DNA of 64,000 bases from Rothia amarae (GTDB lineage Bacteria; Actinomycetota; Actinomycetes; Actinomycetales; Micrococcaceae). The notes beneath the pieces are model-generated. The model saw only the letters and a list, made by a program, of their open reading frames with translations. It was not told the origin of the DNA and searched no databases. Where the stretch lies: NCBI RefSeq assembly GCF_014705945.2, contig NZ_CP061538.1:2170001-2234000 (forward strand), read 5' to 3'. Position numbers and translations under genes: made by a program. Positions 53,387 to 63,200 of this stretch are shown here, piece after piece. Positions within the stretch are counted from its first letter, which is position 1. Every line of letters starts with the position of its first letter.

Positions 53387-54172
53387 TTGAGGCTTATTCA
53401 TAAGGGGTCCGAAGCCGCAAAGAAAATCAGCGCCCGCACCAGAAGAAAACACCCGCAAATAAACACCGAGCGGCCGACGGAAGCCCGTATGTAAAACCCG
53501 CCAGGTCTTCACCTGCGCAATCGTCCATTCAACCACCGAACGTAACCGATTGATCCTCCGATTATTCTCCTTCACCCTAGCCCTCATCCTTGCACCCGCT
53601 TTTCGTTTAGTCAGTGTGAGCAACCCCAGCCCGATGTACCCCTTATCTGCCAAAGTGGACTCACCCAAGAACCTCCCTAGCTGGTGAAAGCGAAAAGCAT
53701 AAACATCATGCCTAGCCCCCGGCACCGGGTCGGTAATGGCTAGCAATCTCCCGTCTAAGGTACAGATGACTTGGTGATTGAAACCGGTTCTTCTGTGCTT
53801 ACCTGAAAACAGTATTTGCCCTTGTGAAGACCAGTTCCAGATGGGAATTAACGTGCCGTCTATTACGAGTGAGCCAGGGACATTCTTGAGTGATTCAAGC
53901 TCGGGAACCTTCAACTCAGTCAGCTTCAATAAGGCACTTTCGATGCGGTTGATGATTCTAGAAACGGTGGCTTGCGAGAGATCAAAGATATCAGCTAAGA
54001 GGTCTTCGGTGATGTTGTGGCGTAGATAGATGAGGGTAATTTTCAGGGCTTGTGTCAGGCTGGTTTTGCGAGGTCTGGTGCCTGGTTGATTCCAGATAAG
54101 GTTCTTGTTCAGGGCTGTGGCGAGTGTGGCGAATTGTGCGCTAGTGAGCCCGGTTGTACGCTTGTTGTGCAA
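53312..54172 (-). CDS. IS5-family DDE transposase
   Basis: A 286-residue transposase with an N-terminal helix-turn-helix (DLLADIFDLSQATVSRIINR) and a DDE domain: Asp105 (SLVIDGTLIPI), Asp156 (PGARHDVYAF) and Glu215 (SVVEWTIAQVK). TTG start with GGAAG upstream. The catalytic core is complete. The frame has no stop inside the element; it runs through the terminal repeat (PLMNKPQ) and adds about 24 residues from the flanking repeat. The natural end of the protein is thus changed by the insertion site, but activity may be kept. Confidence 0.87.
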   Translation of the reverse strand: MHNKRTTGLTSAQFATLATALNKNLIWNQPGTRPRKTSLTQALKITLIYLRHNITEDLLADIFDLSQATVSRIINRIESALLKLTELKVPELESLKNVPGSLVIDGTLIPIWNWSSQGQILFSGKHRRTGFNHQVICTLDGRLLAITDPVPGARHDVYAFRFHQLGRFLGESTLADKGYIGLGLLTLTKRKAGARMRARVKENNRRINRLRSVVEWTIAQVKTWRVLHTGFRRPLGVYLRVFSSGAGADFLCGFGPLMNKPQWYKRIVLEKKGVRHSMSPRGCPAS

Positions 54173-54294
54173 CGGTTCTTCCGGTTTGGCTTGAGGTTAT
54201 TTGTGATGATTTAACGCTCATTTTTGCCTTCGGTGGGACCGTTGTCTAGTTGGTGGCGGGTTCCTGGTTTTTACCCCTTATGAATAAGCCTCAA
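53387..54294 (-). mobile_element. IS5-like insertion sequence, 908 bp
   Basis: The 22-bp terminal inverted repeats at 53387-53408 and 54273-54294 (core GAGGCTTATTCATAAGGGG) are perfect. One DDE transposase lies inside on the minus strand. No matching target duplication is seen (CCA on the left, AGG on the right), which suggests a deletion next to the element after insertion. Confidence 0.88.
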
Positions 54295-54570
54295 AGGTGT
54301 CTCAAGTGGCGAACCTGAAAGATATTGCTCACCCAATCTCGCGATTTCTCGTTGACAGCTAGATATTGAATCCACTAACTTTTCTGACTCAGCAAAACTT
54401 GGCGCAGTAAATATGAACTCAAAGCTCTTAGACTTTTGTAGCTCACTACTCAGTGCATCAAAGGCAAATATTGAAAAAGTAGCTGCCGCAATACGCACTT
54501 TCGAATCGGTGGTTACAGAGTCTGAAAAAACATCAGCCAGTGATGCCGAAATATTGTCATATATAGCCAT
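54295..54570 (-). pseudogene. 5' end of a probable PLD/SNF2-type helicase gene, truncated by the insertion sequence
   Basis: The first 92 residues (AIYDNISASLADVFSDSV, VRIAAATFSIFAFDALSSEL, FEFIFTAPSF) resemble the N-terminus of large PLD-domain SNF2-type helicases that often occur in bacterial defence loci, which begin with ...ASxxFSIYAFxxLK... and LRFIFTSPTF. The frame enters the insertion sequence and stops there. The missing 3' part is not found beyond the element, where repeat copy 2 lies instead. The match is from memory. Confidence 0.6.
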
Positions 54571-54745
54571 GATTCCAAGCCCTCATCCCAAATAAAATCT
54601 CAGACCAGACTAACATCAGGATGAGGTTCAATAGATCCACCTGACTGCTCTAGGCAAGGAAATGGATTATTTATTACACCAACCAAACTTCGGGTTTTGT
54701 GCAATAATTTGAGGTACTTTATTCTTCTCCCGAAGGTGGTTCGTC

Positions 54746-55411
54746 ATGCCTACTTCGCTTCCCTATTCCGAGGGTGCGCACATCGTTCAGCCTAACCAAG
54801 CTGCGGAATACTTAGCCCTGATGGGTATCGATATTGCAGATATCCACGAAAGCCTGGCTGCTGGCGAGACTGCTTCTGCCAACACGCGCACAAGTGCGCC
54901 CGTCACTGCAGCAGGTTCACGTCGCTGGTTCGACACCACAGAAGTACTCCGAGACCATCTCCGCACCAAACACAACTGGAACCTTACAGACCCGCAAAAT
55001 AGGCCTCTAGCCTCTCACCCTATTAAGAAGTACACCCTAGGAATTATCGGTGGTAATGAAGATACTGGAAACCCTGATGTTCTAGCGAAACCACGTGCTA
55101 ACCGCGCAAAAGGAAAAGCCACAGAACAAGCGGTCAACAGCGGTGACCCTGTTCTCTTCGTTCTTAATGCTCCAGAAGACCAGAAAGCTACTTCTGTAAC
55201 TAATACCCCGCCCGAAGGAGACTGGTTCCTGCTCTACTACCGTGCAGAAAATGAACTACGTTGCGAGGTTTCCCTTCCTTACCCAAACTTCAAAGATGGA
55301 CAATTTGGCGACTGGCAAGTACGCGTCCTCCTTCAACCCATACCCTTTGACACCGCAATCGAAAACATTAGAGACATCGGCGGCGGAGAAATCGACTTCA
55401 AAATTGCCTAA
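54746..55411 (+). CDS. Unrecognised protein, first gene of the ImmA-NERD operon
   Basis: A 221-residue soluble protein with no motif I recognise. It has two parts: about 1-60 (QAAEYLALMGIDIADIHESL, helical) and about 65-221 (SRRWFDTTEVLRDHLRTKHN, GDPVLFVLNAPED, GDWFLLYYRAENELRCEVSL, WQVRVLLQPIPFD), which looks like an alpha/beta fold. GAAGGTGG precedes the ATG. Its end overlaps by 8 bases the TTG start of the HTH/ImmA gene, so the two are translated together. It could be a toxin or sensor paired with that regulator; there is no direct evidence. Confidence 0.7.
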   Translation: MPTSLPYSEGAHIVQPNQAAEYLALMGIDIADIHESLAAGETASANTRTSAPVTAAGSRRWFDTTEVLRDHLRTKHNWNLTDPQNRPLASHPIKKYTLGIIGGNEDTGNPDVLAKPRANRAKGKATEQAVNSGDPVLFVLNAPEDQKATSVTNTPPEGDWFLLYYRAENELRCEVSLPYPNFKDGQFGDWQVRVLLQPIPFDTAIENIRDIGGGEIDFKIA

Positions 55412-56510
55412 CCTACTCAACCCAGACCGCATCTCCCTCGCCCGCAAACGGCGAGGTCACACCCGCGCGTCCCTCTCACGTGAATTGGGCGTTTCAAGTC
55501 GTACCGCCGAAAAGTACGAAATAGACGGTGCCCCGCTCAGCTGCGCCCCGAAACTTGCTGCAATTCTAGACTTTCCGGCGCCCTTCTTCGGGCTTCCGGG
55601 CGCTCCAGAAATCGAAACTGACACCGTCAACTTTCGTGCAGGTAGAAATACCACCCGCAAAAATAGAGATGCAGCAGAAGCCGCAGGTGCGTTCGGCGTT
55701 GAAATCGCACACTGGGTTGGAGAGCGATTCATTCTGCCCCGACTCAACCTTCCTGCCTTCACCCATGAAACCCCGCACATGGCAGCTCAACTACTGCGCG
55801 ACCACTGGGGTCTCGGCGTCAAACCCCTACCTAATCTCGTACAACTTAGCGAATCAAAAGGCATCCATGTCTTTGGTCTACCCTCATTGGCGATGTCGGT
55901 AGATGCCTTCTCTTTCTTCCATAAGGCTCAGCCCTTTATTTTCTTAGCGCGCCATAAAACACCTGAGCGTGCTCGCTTTGACCTCGCCCACGAACTAGGG
56001 CACCTCGTCATGCACAAACACTCCTGCGCCGAATCAGCCGCACAGCAAGAACAAGAGGCGAACCAATTCGCCTCTGCCTTCTTACTTCCTGATTCAATGC
56101 TCGCTGAGTACATGCCCCATAACGCTAAAGTTAACGACATTCTCTACGCCAAAGATGCCTTCAAAGTTTCAGCCATGGCGCTCACCTACACCCTCCATAA
56201 AAACGGCAGGATGACCGACTGGATATACCGCACCACTTGCGCAGAACTCGCCAAACGTGGCTTTCAAAAGGGTGAGCCGGGTGGAATGTCTACCTACGAA
56301 ATGTCCAAAGTTTATCCGCAGGTATATGCCTCAGATAAGAGCGGACCGGTAACGGTAGAACGTGTCGCGCGAGAGCTCTCACTCCCAGAAGATGATGTAA
56401 ACGTTCTAACCTTCGGCACTAAGCTCAGAGTTATTGAGGGCGGTTCTACCAACAGTCGAAATGAAGCGAAAACCGTCTCAATCAGAAAGCATCTTAGCGC
56501 AGTGAAATAA
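55404..56510 (+). CDS. Cro/C1-type HTH regulator fused to an ImmA/IrrE metallopeptidase
   Basis: A 368-residue protein. The N-terminus is a helix-turn-helix of the XRE type (ISLARKRRGHTRASLSREL then GVSSRTAEKYEIDGAPLS). The ImmA/IrrE zinc-protease domain has HELGH (about 196-200) in ARFDLAHELGHLVMHKHS, preceded by GIHVFGLPSLAMSVDAFS. Such proteins cleave or bind repressors in response to damage or mobile elements. The TTG at 55404, with GGCGGAGAAA upstream and overlap with the previous stop, is preferred over a frame opening at 55242. The next gene is a NERD protein. Confidence 0.85.
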   Translation: MPNLLNPDRISLARKRRGHTRASLSRELGVSSRTAEKYEIDGAPLSCAPKLAAILDFPAPFFGLPGAPEIETDTVNFRAGRNTTRKNRDAAEAAGAFGVEIAHWVGERFILPRLNLPAFTHETPHMAAQLLRDHWGLGVKPLPNLVQLSESKGIHVFGLPSLAMSVDAFSFFHKAQPFIFLARHKTPERARFDLAHELGHLVMHKHSCAESAAQQEQEANQFASAFLLPDSMLAEYMPHNAKVNDILYAKDAFKVSAMALTYTLHKNGRMTDWIYRTTCAELAKRGFQKGEPGGMSTYEMSKVYPQVYASDKSGPVTVERVARELSLPEDDVNVLTFGTKLRVIEGGSTNSRNEAKTVSIRKHLSAVK

Positions 56511-56582
56511 AAGTAACTCAAGTTACAGTCGGTCAAGAAAAAGAAGTAGCATCAAGGGAAACCACTCACCCCAGGAGCCACC

Positions 56583-57575
56583 TTGGAACTACTTCTACTC
56601 GCTCTCGTTGTCCTGCTTACCCTCACATTGGTCGGGCTCGTCTTCTTCTATATGCAATGGAAGAAGGCGAGCGCTAGCACACCCCAACAATTCGAATCAT
56701 TAGCGCAGAACCTTGCGCTTCTTGAAGGCCGCTTGCATGGCTCAAACAGCGCGCTCTTGCAACAAGTCAAAAATACGCCCAGCATAGAGAAACTTCGCGA
56801 AGCAGAAAACCAGCTTGCTGAGCGCATCGCCGCCCACCAAGAACTTGAAGCGAAAGTTCTCGAGCAAACTCAGCAAATCAAAAAGCTAGAAAGCCTTGAT
56901 GACCGGGCTGAAGTTCAACGGCTCACCAAGGAACTAGCCAGCTTCAACCGGCAACTCTCTACCGAGCAATACACTCGCAAGACCATCCTCGATTCCTGCA
57001 AAGAAGCAGGACTCCACGGCGTCCTCCTCACCAACCTCACCTTCACCACCAGCGACGGCGTACGCCGTCAAATCGATCACCTCATCATCACGCAAAACAC
57101 CGTGCTCGTGATTGAAAACAAGTATTGGTCAGGCAATATCTGGCACCTCAAAGTCCCGCACAAAGGTTCATCACCGCAAGAAGCGCTCATCCACCACCGA
57201 GCCACACCAGAGGGCCCCAAGACCAACATCTATTTTGAAGAACACACCGATTCCTACGCCGTCTCCCCTGGTAAACAAGCACGCATACAGGCAGTGCATC
57301 TCAGAAACTACCTCAATACACAGTCCCCACTGCACAGCAAACTCTTTATAGAAACTTTGGTGCTGTTCTCGCACGCCAACTCTTACTATTGGCAGAGCAA
57401 TCTACGCGCCCTATCCCAGCAGACCACTTACTTTAGTCTGCATAACTCCGCTCAGGGCAACAGTCTCAAGGATTTTCTTCTCTCCATGAACTCCGCGAAG
57501 AAGCACAAGGTAGTAAACATCGAAGAGCTTCACCGCGCACTTCAACCGATGGCTTTAGTAAACGACAGATTTTAG
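56583..57575 (+). CDS. Membrane-anchored NERD (nuclease-related) domain protein
   Basis: A 330-residue protein: one N-terminal membrane helix (ALVVLLTLTLVGLVFFYM, about 7-24), a coiled coil (about 65-130), and a NERD domain with GVLLTNLTFTTSDGVRRQID, HLIITQNTVLVIENK and GNIW. Asp165, Glu178 and Lys180 match the restriction-endonuclease-like D...ExK. TTG start with CAGGAG eight bases upstream, the same leader style as the HsdR-like gene. It follows the HTH/ImmA gene by 72 bp and converges with the TIR protein gene with a 10-bp gap. Confidence 0.8.
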   Translation: MELLLLALVVLLTLTLVGLVFFYMQWKKASASTPQQFESLAQNLALLEGRLHGSNSALLQQVKNTPSIEKLREAENQLAERIAAHQELEAKVLEQTQQIKKLESLDDRAEVQRLTKELASFNRQLSTEQYTRKTILDSCKEAGLHGVLLTNLTFTTSDGVRRQIDHLIITQNTVLVIENKYWSGNIWHLKVPHKGSSPQEALIHHRATPEGPKTNIYFEEHTDSYAVSPGKQARIQAVHLRNYLNTQSPLHSKLFIETLVLFSHANSYYWQSNLRALSQQTTYFSLHNSAQGNSLKDFLLSMNSAKKHKVVNIEELHRALQPMALVNDRF

Positions 57576-57585
57576 CTTTTCTCCG

Positions 57586-60042
57586 TTACTTTTCATAACC
57601 AATCGATCGCAACCAATCGCTAACAGATTCATCCATCAAATTGATAGTCCGAATGCTGGAGAGAAAAGCACGTGAAATAGGTGTCAGCGCAGAGGAAAGC
57701 TTAGGCATCTGAATCGCGATAGATTCAATCTCTGCGACCCCTTCGAGTTTTTGGAGAGTATCCCGAATTGAGGCAATATCGTGAATAAGAGAATCTGGAA
57801 CATCTTCACCTGAAGCTTCACTCAGCAAATGAACACCGCGATTGAGTTTACTAATGAGTTCAGACCACTTTTTAGAAGCCTCCTGAGATTTTTCCTCTGT
57901 TTTCTTGGCTAATGGAGCAAGCTCTTTAGCCATCTCTTTCAATAGCTTCTGTGTCTGAAATGGGTTTGATAACGCTTGCTCATTGAGCTTTCCACCGCTC
58001 TCTTGAAAGCCCAATCCTAACTGAGTAAAGGCACTCATAAAACTTTCAAGGGATGACTCAACCTGTGGGTAGGTTTCCTCAATCTCTGCTAAATAATCGA
58101 AGGCGCCCTTAGCTACTTCCTCTTCTTCAGTTGAAGTCGATTCGCTAATTTCAATTCCCTGTTGCTCCCTCTCTTCAATCATCTCGTTGATATATCCAGC
58201 AAGCTCTTCAACCTTCTGGCGGTAGCCACTTGCGCTCCGGTCGAGTGTTCTTATCTCAGAAACATCTTGATACAACGTTTGCTTCACGCGTTCAACAATC
58301 AAGCTATTGCCGGTATTTCGCTTAAAAGCAGGAGGAGTAATCCACACCAGTGGAAGCATAAGTTGCTTCTCTGCGCCGGCGCGCTCAGCAGCGTCCAAAA
58401 ACTTCTGAAACTCATCCACGCAAGCCTTACTATTCAAATAGCGAGGAGTAATAAAGGGCATGAAAAAGGTAGAACGTTGAATTTCAGCGTCTAGACGATT
58501 CCATAAATGTTCTCCCCAACGCGCCTTATCAGTGTCAAGGAACAAATCAACTGAACGCCCAAACAAGCTCTCAAGTGCCTCGGCAATATCTCTACCAAAC
58601 TGGCGCATATCTCCGCCAACCACGGAATCAGCATCCTGATGGGTATAGCTCATAAAAATCTGAGTATCGGACATATCTTCCCCTAACATTTCGATCTCAT
58701 CTTGAGCTTCTTCACCATCAGCTATCTGCGGAGGGATTTGAAGAGCGAAATCCCCCTCCCAGGAATCTCTTGACCCCAAATATTCAATAGGTATCGCCCA
58801 AATATCTTCGCTCACTCTCATAACTTCAGGATTATGCGACACCAAGAAACCCCTGTGAAAATCGTCAGGATATAGCTCCTTAAAAGCCCGGATTCCCTTC
58901 AAATGATCCGCCTTAAACCGGGTGGAAGATTTTACCTCAATAGCAACCAATCTGCCTTGACGATCTCTAAGTACTAAATCAACTTCAGCAGGCTTCTGTT
59001 TGATTGATTGACGCCAATGGAAAATATCCACCTCCAGTTCAGACCAACCGGCATGCGCCCTCATCTGTTGAACAACATGTGCTTCAGTGAGCCTGCCCCG
59101 AATATCAGAATCATCTAATCTTTTATCGCTCTGACTGGTAATGACATGAGTGGATAATGCTAAATCTGCTGGAAAAAATTTCGCTGAGCTCCGAAGAGTA
59201 CGTTTGGAGGGGCGGTGAAAGTTTGGAACCTCGTACACCAAGAACCTTTTTTCTAACGCATTGATATAGCTGTCTACAGTTCTACGATCAATAGATAGAT
59301 CTCTTCCAGCTTCAGACATATTTAACTCCGATGCTGGATGGCGCAGAATGTAAGCCAACAATTCATAAGCTCTTTGCTGGTCAAAAATTTCACCCGGTTT
59401 TACACGCTCTGTCAAAATACTCCGAATACCTTGCTCAATAGCAGAGCGTAAGAGCCCCGGGCTTTTTGTGGTCTCAGAAACTCTGTACTGTGGCATACCG
59501 CCGCGAGTAAAAATCTCGTTTTGACTAGGAAAAGCTAGAGATCTCTTAGTATCAGAAGGTTCTGCTCTGAACATCTCATCAATTATTGACCAAGGAGCAA
59601 GAAGTTGCTCGCCGGCAAATATTTCAGCCTCGGATAAAGGCTCCAGAGTAATTCTGAACGCCCGGCGTGCTAGCGGATCAGAGCCTCCAAAGTTTGTCTG
59701 GGTTTGCCCGATACTCGATGAACCTGTAAGAAGAACTCTGATTTGGTCACTGTTTTCATCCAAGATTGTTTTAAGAGCTAGCGGAAGGTCAGGGACGAGC
59801 TGAGCCTCATCTATGGCGCAAGGCCAGGTTCGACCGCGCAACCAAGCTACCGGGTCGTTTTCAACTGTTTTCCTTAGTTCTACATCCGTCATAGAGTAAA
59901 CCGCTGTTAGCAATCCATCTCTGCGTAGTTTCTGCACGAGACTGGTTTTACCCACTGCCCTGGCACCCTCAACGATGAGCACAGGAGTAACAGCTAAATG
60001 TTCACGGATAGTGGGTTCTATAAAACGAGGATACAAGATCAT
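57586..60042 (-). CDS. AAA-ATPase/DUF4143 protein fused to a TIR domain and a helical C-terminus
   Basis: An 818-residue multidomain protein. Residues 1-425 form a DUF4143-type AAA ATPase: Walker A VEGARAVGKTSLV (26-33), Walker B WPCAIDEAQ, sensor VLLTGSSSIG, winged helix (RRTVDSYINALEKRFLVYEV), and a PD-(D/E)xK-like site with Asp355 and Glu369-Val-Lys371 (EVDLVLRDRQGRLVAIEVKS). Residues 459-580 form a TIR domain (TQIFMSYTHQDAD, FLDTDKARWG, FITPRYLNSKACVDEF) with a candidate NADase glutamate, Glu544. Residues about 590-818 are helical, with a possible coiled coil. The ATG at 60042 lacks a ribosome site and abuts a long palindrome; a longer frame from 60261 reads through both palindromes and is unlikely. 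A TIR effector under an ATPase sensor suggests immune function, which is inference. Confidence 0.85.
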   Translation of the reverse strand: MILYPRFIEPTIREHLAVTPVLIVEGARAVGKTSLVQKLRRDGLLTAVYSMTDVELRKTVENDPVAWLRGRTWPCAIDEAQLVPDLPLALKTILDENSDQIRVLLTGSSSIGQTQTNFGGSDPLARRAFRITLEPLSEAEIFAGEQLLAPWSIIDEMFRAEPSDTKRSLAFPSQNEIFTRGGMPQYRVSETTKSPGLLRSAIEQGIRSILTERVKPGEIFDQQRAYELLAYILRHPASELNMSEAGRDLSIDRRTVDSYINALEKRFLVYEVPNFHRPSKRTLRSSAKFFPADLALSTHVITSQSDKRLDDSDIRGRLTEAHVVQQMRAHAGWSELEVDIFHWRQSIKQKPAEVDLVLRDRQGRLVAIEVKSSTRFKADHLKGIRAFKELYPDDFHRGFLVSHNPEVMRVSEDIWAIPIEYLGSRDSWEGDFALQIPPQIADGEEAQDEIEMLGEDMSDTQIFMSYTHQDADSVVGGDMRQFGRDIAEALESLFGRSVDLFLDTDKARWGEHLWNRLDAEIQRSTFFMPFITPRYLNSKACVDEFQKFLDAAERAGAEKQLMLPLVWITPPAFKRNTGNSLIVERVKQTLYQDVSEIRTLDRSASGYRQKVEELAGYINEMIEEREQQGIEISESTSTEEEEVAKGAFDYLAEIEETYPQVESSLESFMSAFTQLGLGFQESGGKLNEQALSNPFQTQKLLKEMAKELAPLAKKTEEKSQEASKKWSELISKLNRGVHLLSEASGEDVPDSLIHDIASIRDTLQKLEGVAEIESIAIQMPKLSSALTPISRAFLSSIRTINLMDESVSDWLRSIGYEK

Positions 60043-60100
60043 ATATAAAATTGTACATTGGATGAACAAACGAATGTACATCCAATGTACAAGTTTATAT
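60043..60100. promoter_or_regulatory. Long palindrome IR1 abutting the TIR gene start
   Basis: Arms 60043-60064 and 60079-60100 are 22-base inverted repeats with one mismatch (core TTGTACATTGGATG / CATCCAATGTACAA) around 14 bases. On the minus strand a TACAAT -10-like box lies inside, so it may be an autoregulatory operator. Confidence 0.75.
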
Positions 60101-60125
60101 TTTTGGTCAGCCTCAGACCAGCAAG

Positions 60126-60185
60126 GTGCAAATATTCTACATACAGTGCGTAAAATTTCATGCACTGTACGTAGGATATTTGCAC
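60126..60185. promoter_or_regulatory. Long palindrome IR2 upstream of the HsdR-like gene
   Basis: Arms 60126-60149 and 60162-60185 are 24-base inverted repeats with two mismatches (GTGCAAATAT...CAGTGC) around 12 bases. It is unlike IR1 in sequence. It could be an operator or an RNA hairpin in the leader of the plus-strand gene. Confidence 0.75.
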
Positions 60186-60259
60186 TTTTGCGCCAGACCA
60201 TAGGCTTCACCTCATACACTGAAAGAGAAACTTCTGCACCTTCTCCCCAGGAGCCTCCC

Positions 60260-63200
60260 ATGCCCCGCGCTCACCTCGAACGTCCTTTCCAGCAAGAAAT
60301 CTGCGAGTACCTTGCAGCAAACGGATGGGAACACTCCCCCAACGATTCCGAATACGATGCCGAACGGGCACTTTTCCCGGCTGATCTCCTCAAATGGTTG
60401 CAGATAAGCGATCCGCAAAACTACGAGCGCATCGTCAAACCTGGCTTGAGCGCTGATGAAACAGCCAAAGCCAAAGAACGTATTCTCGATTCACTCGTGC
60501 GCACACTTGCTACTCCTGAACTGCAAGGAGGCGGCACTCTTAACGTACTGCGCAAGGGTTTCAGAGTGCTTGGTGCGCGTCGCCCCTTTAAAGTACTTCA
60601 GCTACCCCCACAAGATAACCGCAACCCTGAGCTCTCGGACCTCTTCGAAAAGAACATCCTACGGGTAGTTGAAGAAGTCCATGCCTATCCTACTCAGCCC
60701 CAAAAAGCTCGGGTTGATCTAGTCTTTTTCTGCAACGGCATACCGGTAACAACCACCGAGCTCAAAAGCGAATATGCCCAAACGTTGCAGCAAGCCATTA
60801 AACAGTACAAGCAAGACCGTGACCCCAAGCTATCCCCGCTCTTGCAGGAACACCGCGGTGCTCTCGTCCATTTCGCACTTGCCCAAGACGAAATTTTCAT
60901 GACCACCCGCCTTGATGGGAAAGCCACCACCTTCCTCCCCTTCAATCGCGGCAAAGACAACGGTGCAGGTAATCCAATCAATCCTGAGGGCATCTCTACT
61001 TCTTACTTCTGGGAAGAAATTCTGCAACGTAATACCTGGATTACTATCCTCAGTAAATTCATCTACACCAACCACGAGAAGAAAGTAGATCCGTTCACCG
61101 GCAGGATTACTCATCACTCGCAAACACGATTTCCCAGATACCACCAGTGGCGAGCAGTCACCAAACTCGTTGACGCTGCTCGGATCGAGGGACCAGGACA
61201 CAAATACCTTATCCAGCACTCCGCCGGATCAGGTAAAACAGATTCCATCGCTTGGACAGCCCACCGGCTCGCCAATCTGCATAATGAAGACGGTGAAAAA
61301 GTCTTTGACTCCGTCATTGTTATTGCAGACCGACAGGTTCTCGATAGGCAACTTCAGGACGCCGTAGACCAGCTCGTGACTGCAACCGGAACCTTTCAAC
61401 CCATTACCCGCGGAGGCGAGGGATCTAAGGCAAAACAGCTCAAAGAAGCTCTCGAATCCGGTGTGCAAATCATCGGTGTTACGTTACAAACCTTCCCCTA
61501 TGCGCTAGAAGAAATGCAGAAGAGCGGCAGCCAGCTAGCCGGAAAACATTTTGCAATCATCGCCGATGAAGCGCACTCCTCCCAGGCAGGTAAAGCCACC
61601 GACTCCGTAAAATCATTGCTCTACCAGGGCGCTGAAATAGACCTTGATCTCGAAGGCAACGAATCTGATGCCGACCAAGAAGCGCTCACCCGCATGGCAG
61701 AACGGTTAGATTCCGCTCACCGCATCTCCTTCTTCGCTTTTACCGCAACACCTAAAGAAAAAACCCTACAGATTTTCGGACGCCGACCCGCACCCGAACT
61801 GCCACCAGTGCCTTTCGACCTCTACCCCATGAAACAGGCAATCGAAGAGGGCTTCATCCTCGACGTCTTAAAGAACTACACCAGCTATGAAATGGCTGCT
61901 CGCATTGCTCAACGTGCAGAAGAAGACAACGCCAACGAAGAAATCGATATTCAAAAAGGCACTAAAACTCTCATCAATTTCGTAGAGCTCCACCCCACGA
62001 ACCTCTCCTCTAAAGTAGCGATTATTCTTGACCACTACACCGGCACCGTCAAAAATGAGCTGGGTGGCAAAGCTAAAGCTATGGTGGTTACTAACTCGCG
62101 CGCAGCAGCCGTACGCTACCAACGTGCTTTTGAAAAAGCGATTCGTGAACGAGGATTGCCGCTACACACACTGGTTGCTTTTTCCGGTGAGCTCCCTGAC
62201 CCAGATGTAGAAACTCTTCCCGGTGGCGAAACACCCACTGTTACTGAGAGCTCCATGAACCCGCAACTTCACGGACGAGACCTCGCAGAAGTTTTCGCCC
62301 AGGAAGACCAGCATATTCTGATTGTGGCAAACAAGTACCAAACTGGTTTTGATCAGCCACTGCTCGTGGCCATGTATGTTGATAAAAAGCTCTCTGGCAT
62401 CACAGCGGTTCAAACTCTTTCTCGCCTCAATCGCCGCGCCGCTGGCAAAGACAACACCTACGTTTTAGACTTCGTCAATGATCCTCAGAAGATTCTGCAG
62501 AGCTTCAGCGAATACTATACCGAGGCAGAAATTCGCCAAGAATCTGACCTTGAGCTCATTTCCAAGCAAGTTTCAAAACTGGATACTGAAGGCATCTACA
62601 CCGTCGAGGATGTAAAGCAATTCTGGGAAAAATGGTCAGCATCAAATGTACGCCAGGCGAATTTCGATTCCCTGCTCCGACAACCCGCAGAACGTTTCGC
62701 CATTCGATGGAGCAACGCTCGCGAAGACGGCAACAAAGCAGAATTAGATAACCTCACCGACTTCCGCTTCACACTCACGCAGTACGTAAAAACATATGCT
62801 TTTTTCGCCCAAATCTTTGATTTTAATGACCCATACTACGAGGAACTAGCCGCTTTCGCTGACCTTCTCAGCAGAAGATTACGCAAGTTCACACTCGATG
62901 AGCCGAACCCTGAACAAGTAGATGTGGACGACGTCGTCCTCACTCACTTCCGCCTAGAAAAGATTCGAGAAGAAGACCTCAGGCTCTCCGAGGGAGAAGC
63001 TAGCGGACTCACGGGAATTACCGAAGCTGGCATGGCACAGGTGCGAGAACGGGAGCGCAAAAAGAAATCTGTAGTCATCGAAAAGATTAACGAGTACTTT
63101 CAGGGGCTCGATTTAGGCGACGAATTTAAGGTGGGATTCGTGTCCACCATGGTTGCCGAAATCGCGAAGGACTCCCGGTTGCAGTCCACGGCCAGATCTA

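Noticed and set aside
55242-55403. Longer start for the HTH/ImmA gene
   Set aside because: It would overlap the upstream gene in another frame for 160 bp; the TTG at 55404 gives the usual distance to the helix-turn-helix.
59975-60259. Upstream extension of the HsdR-like reading frame
   Set aside because: It runs antisense through the start of the TIR gene and both palindromes; the ATG at 60260 has a good CAGGAG site and fits the family N-terminus.
60043-60261. Upstream extension of the TIR protein frame
   Set aside because: The extra 73 residues are translated palindrome DNA; AAA/DUF4143 proteins usually begin near the residues encoded at 60042.
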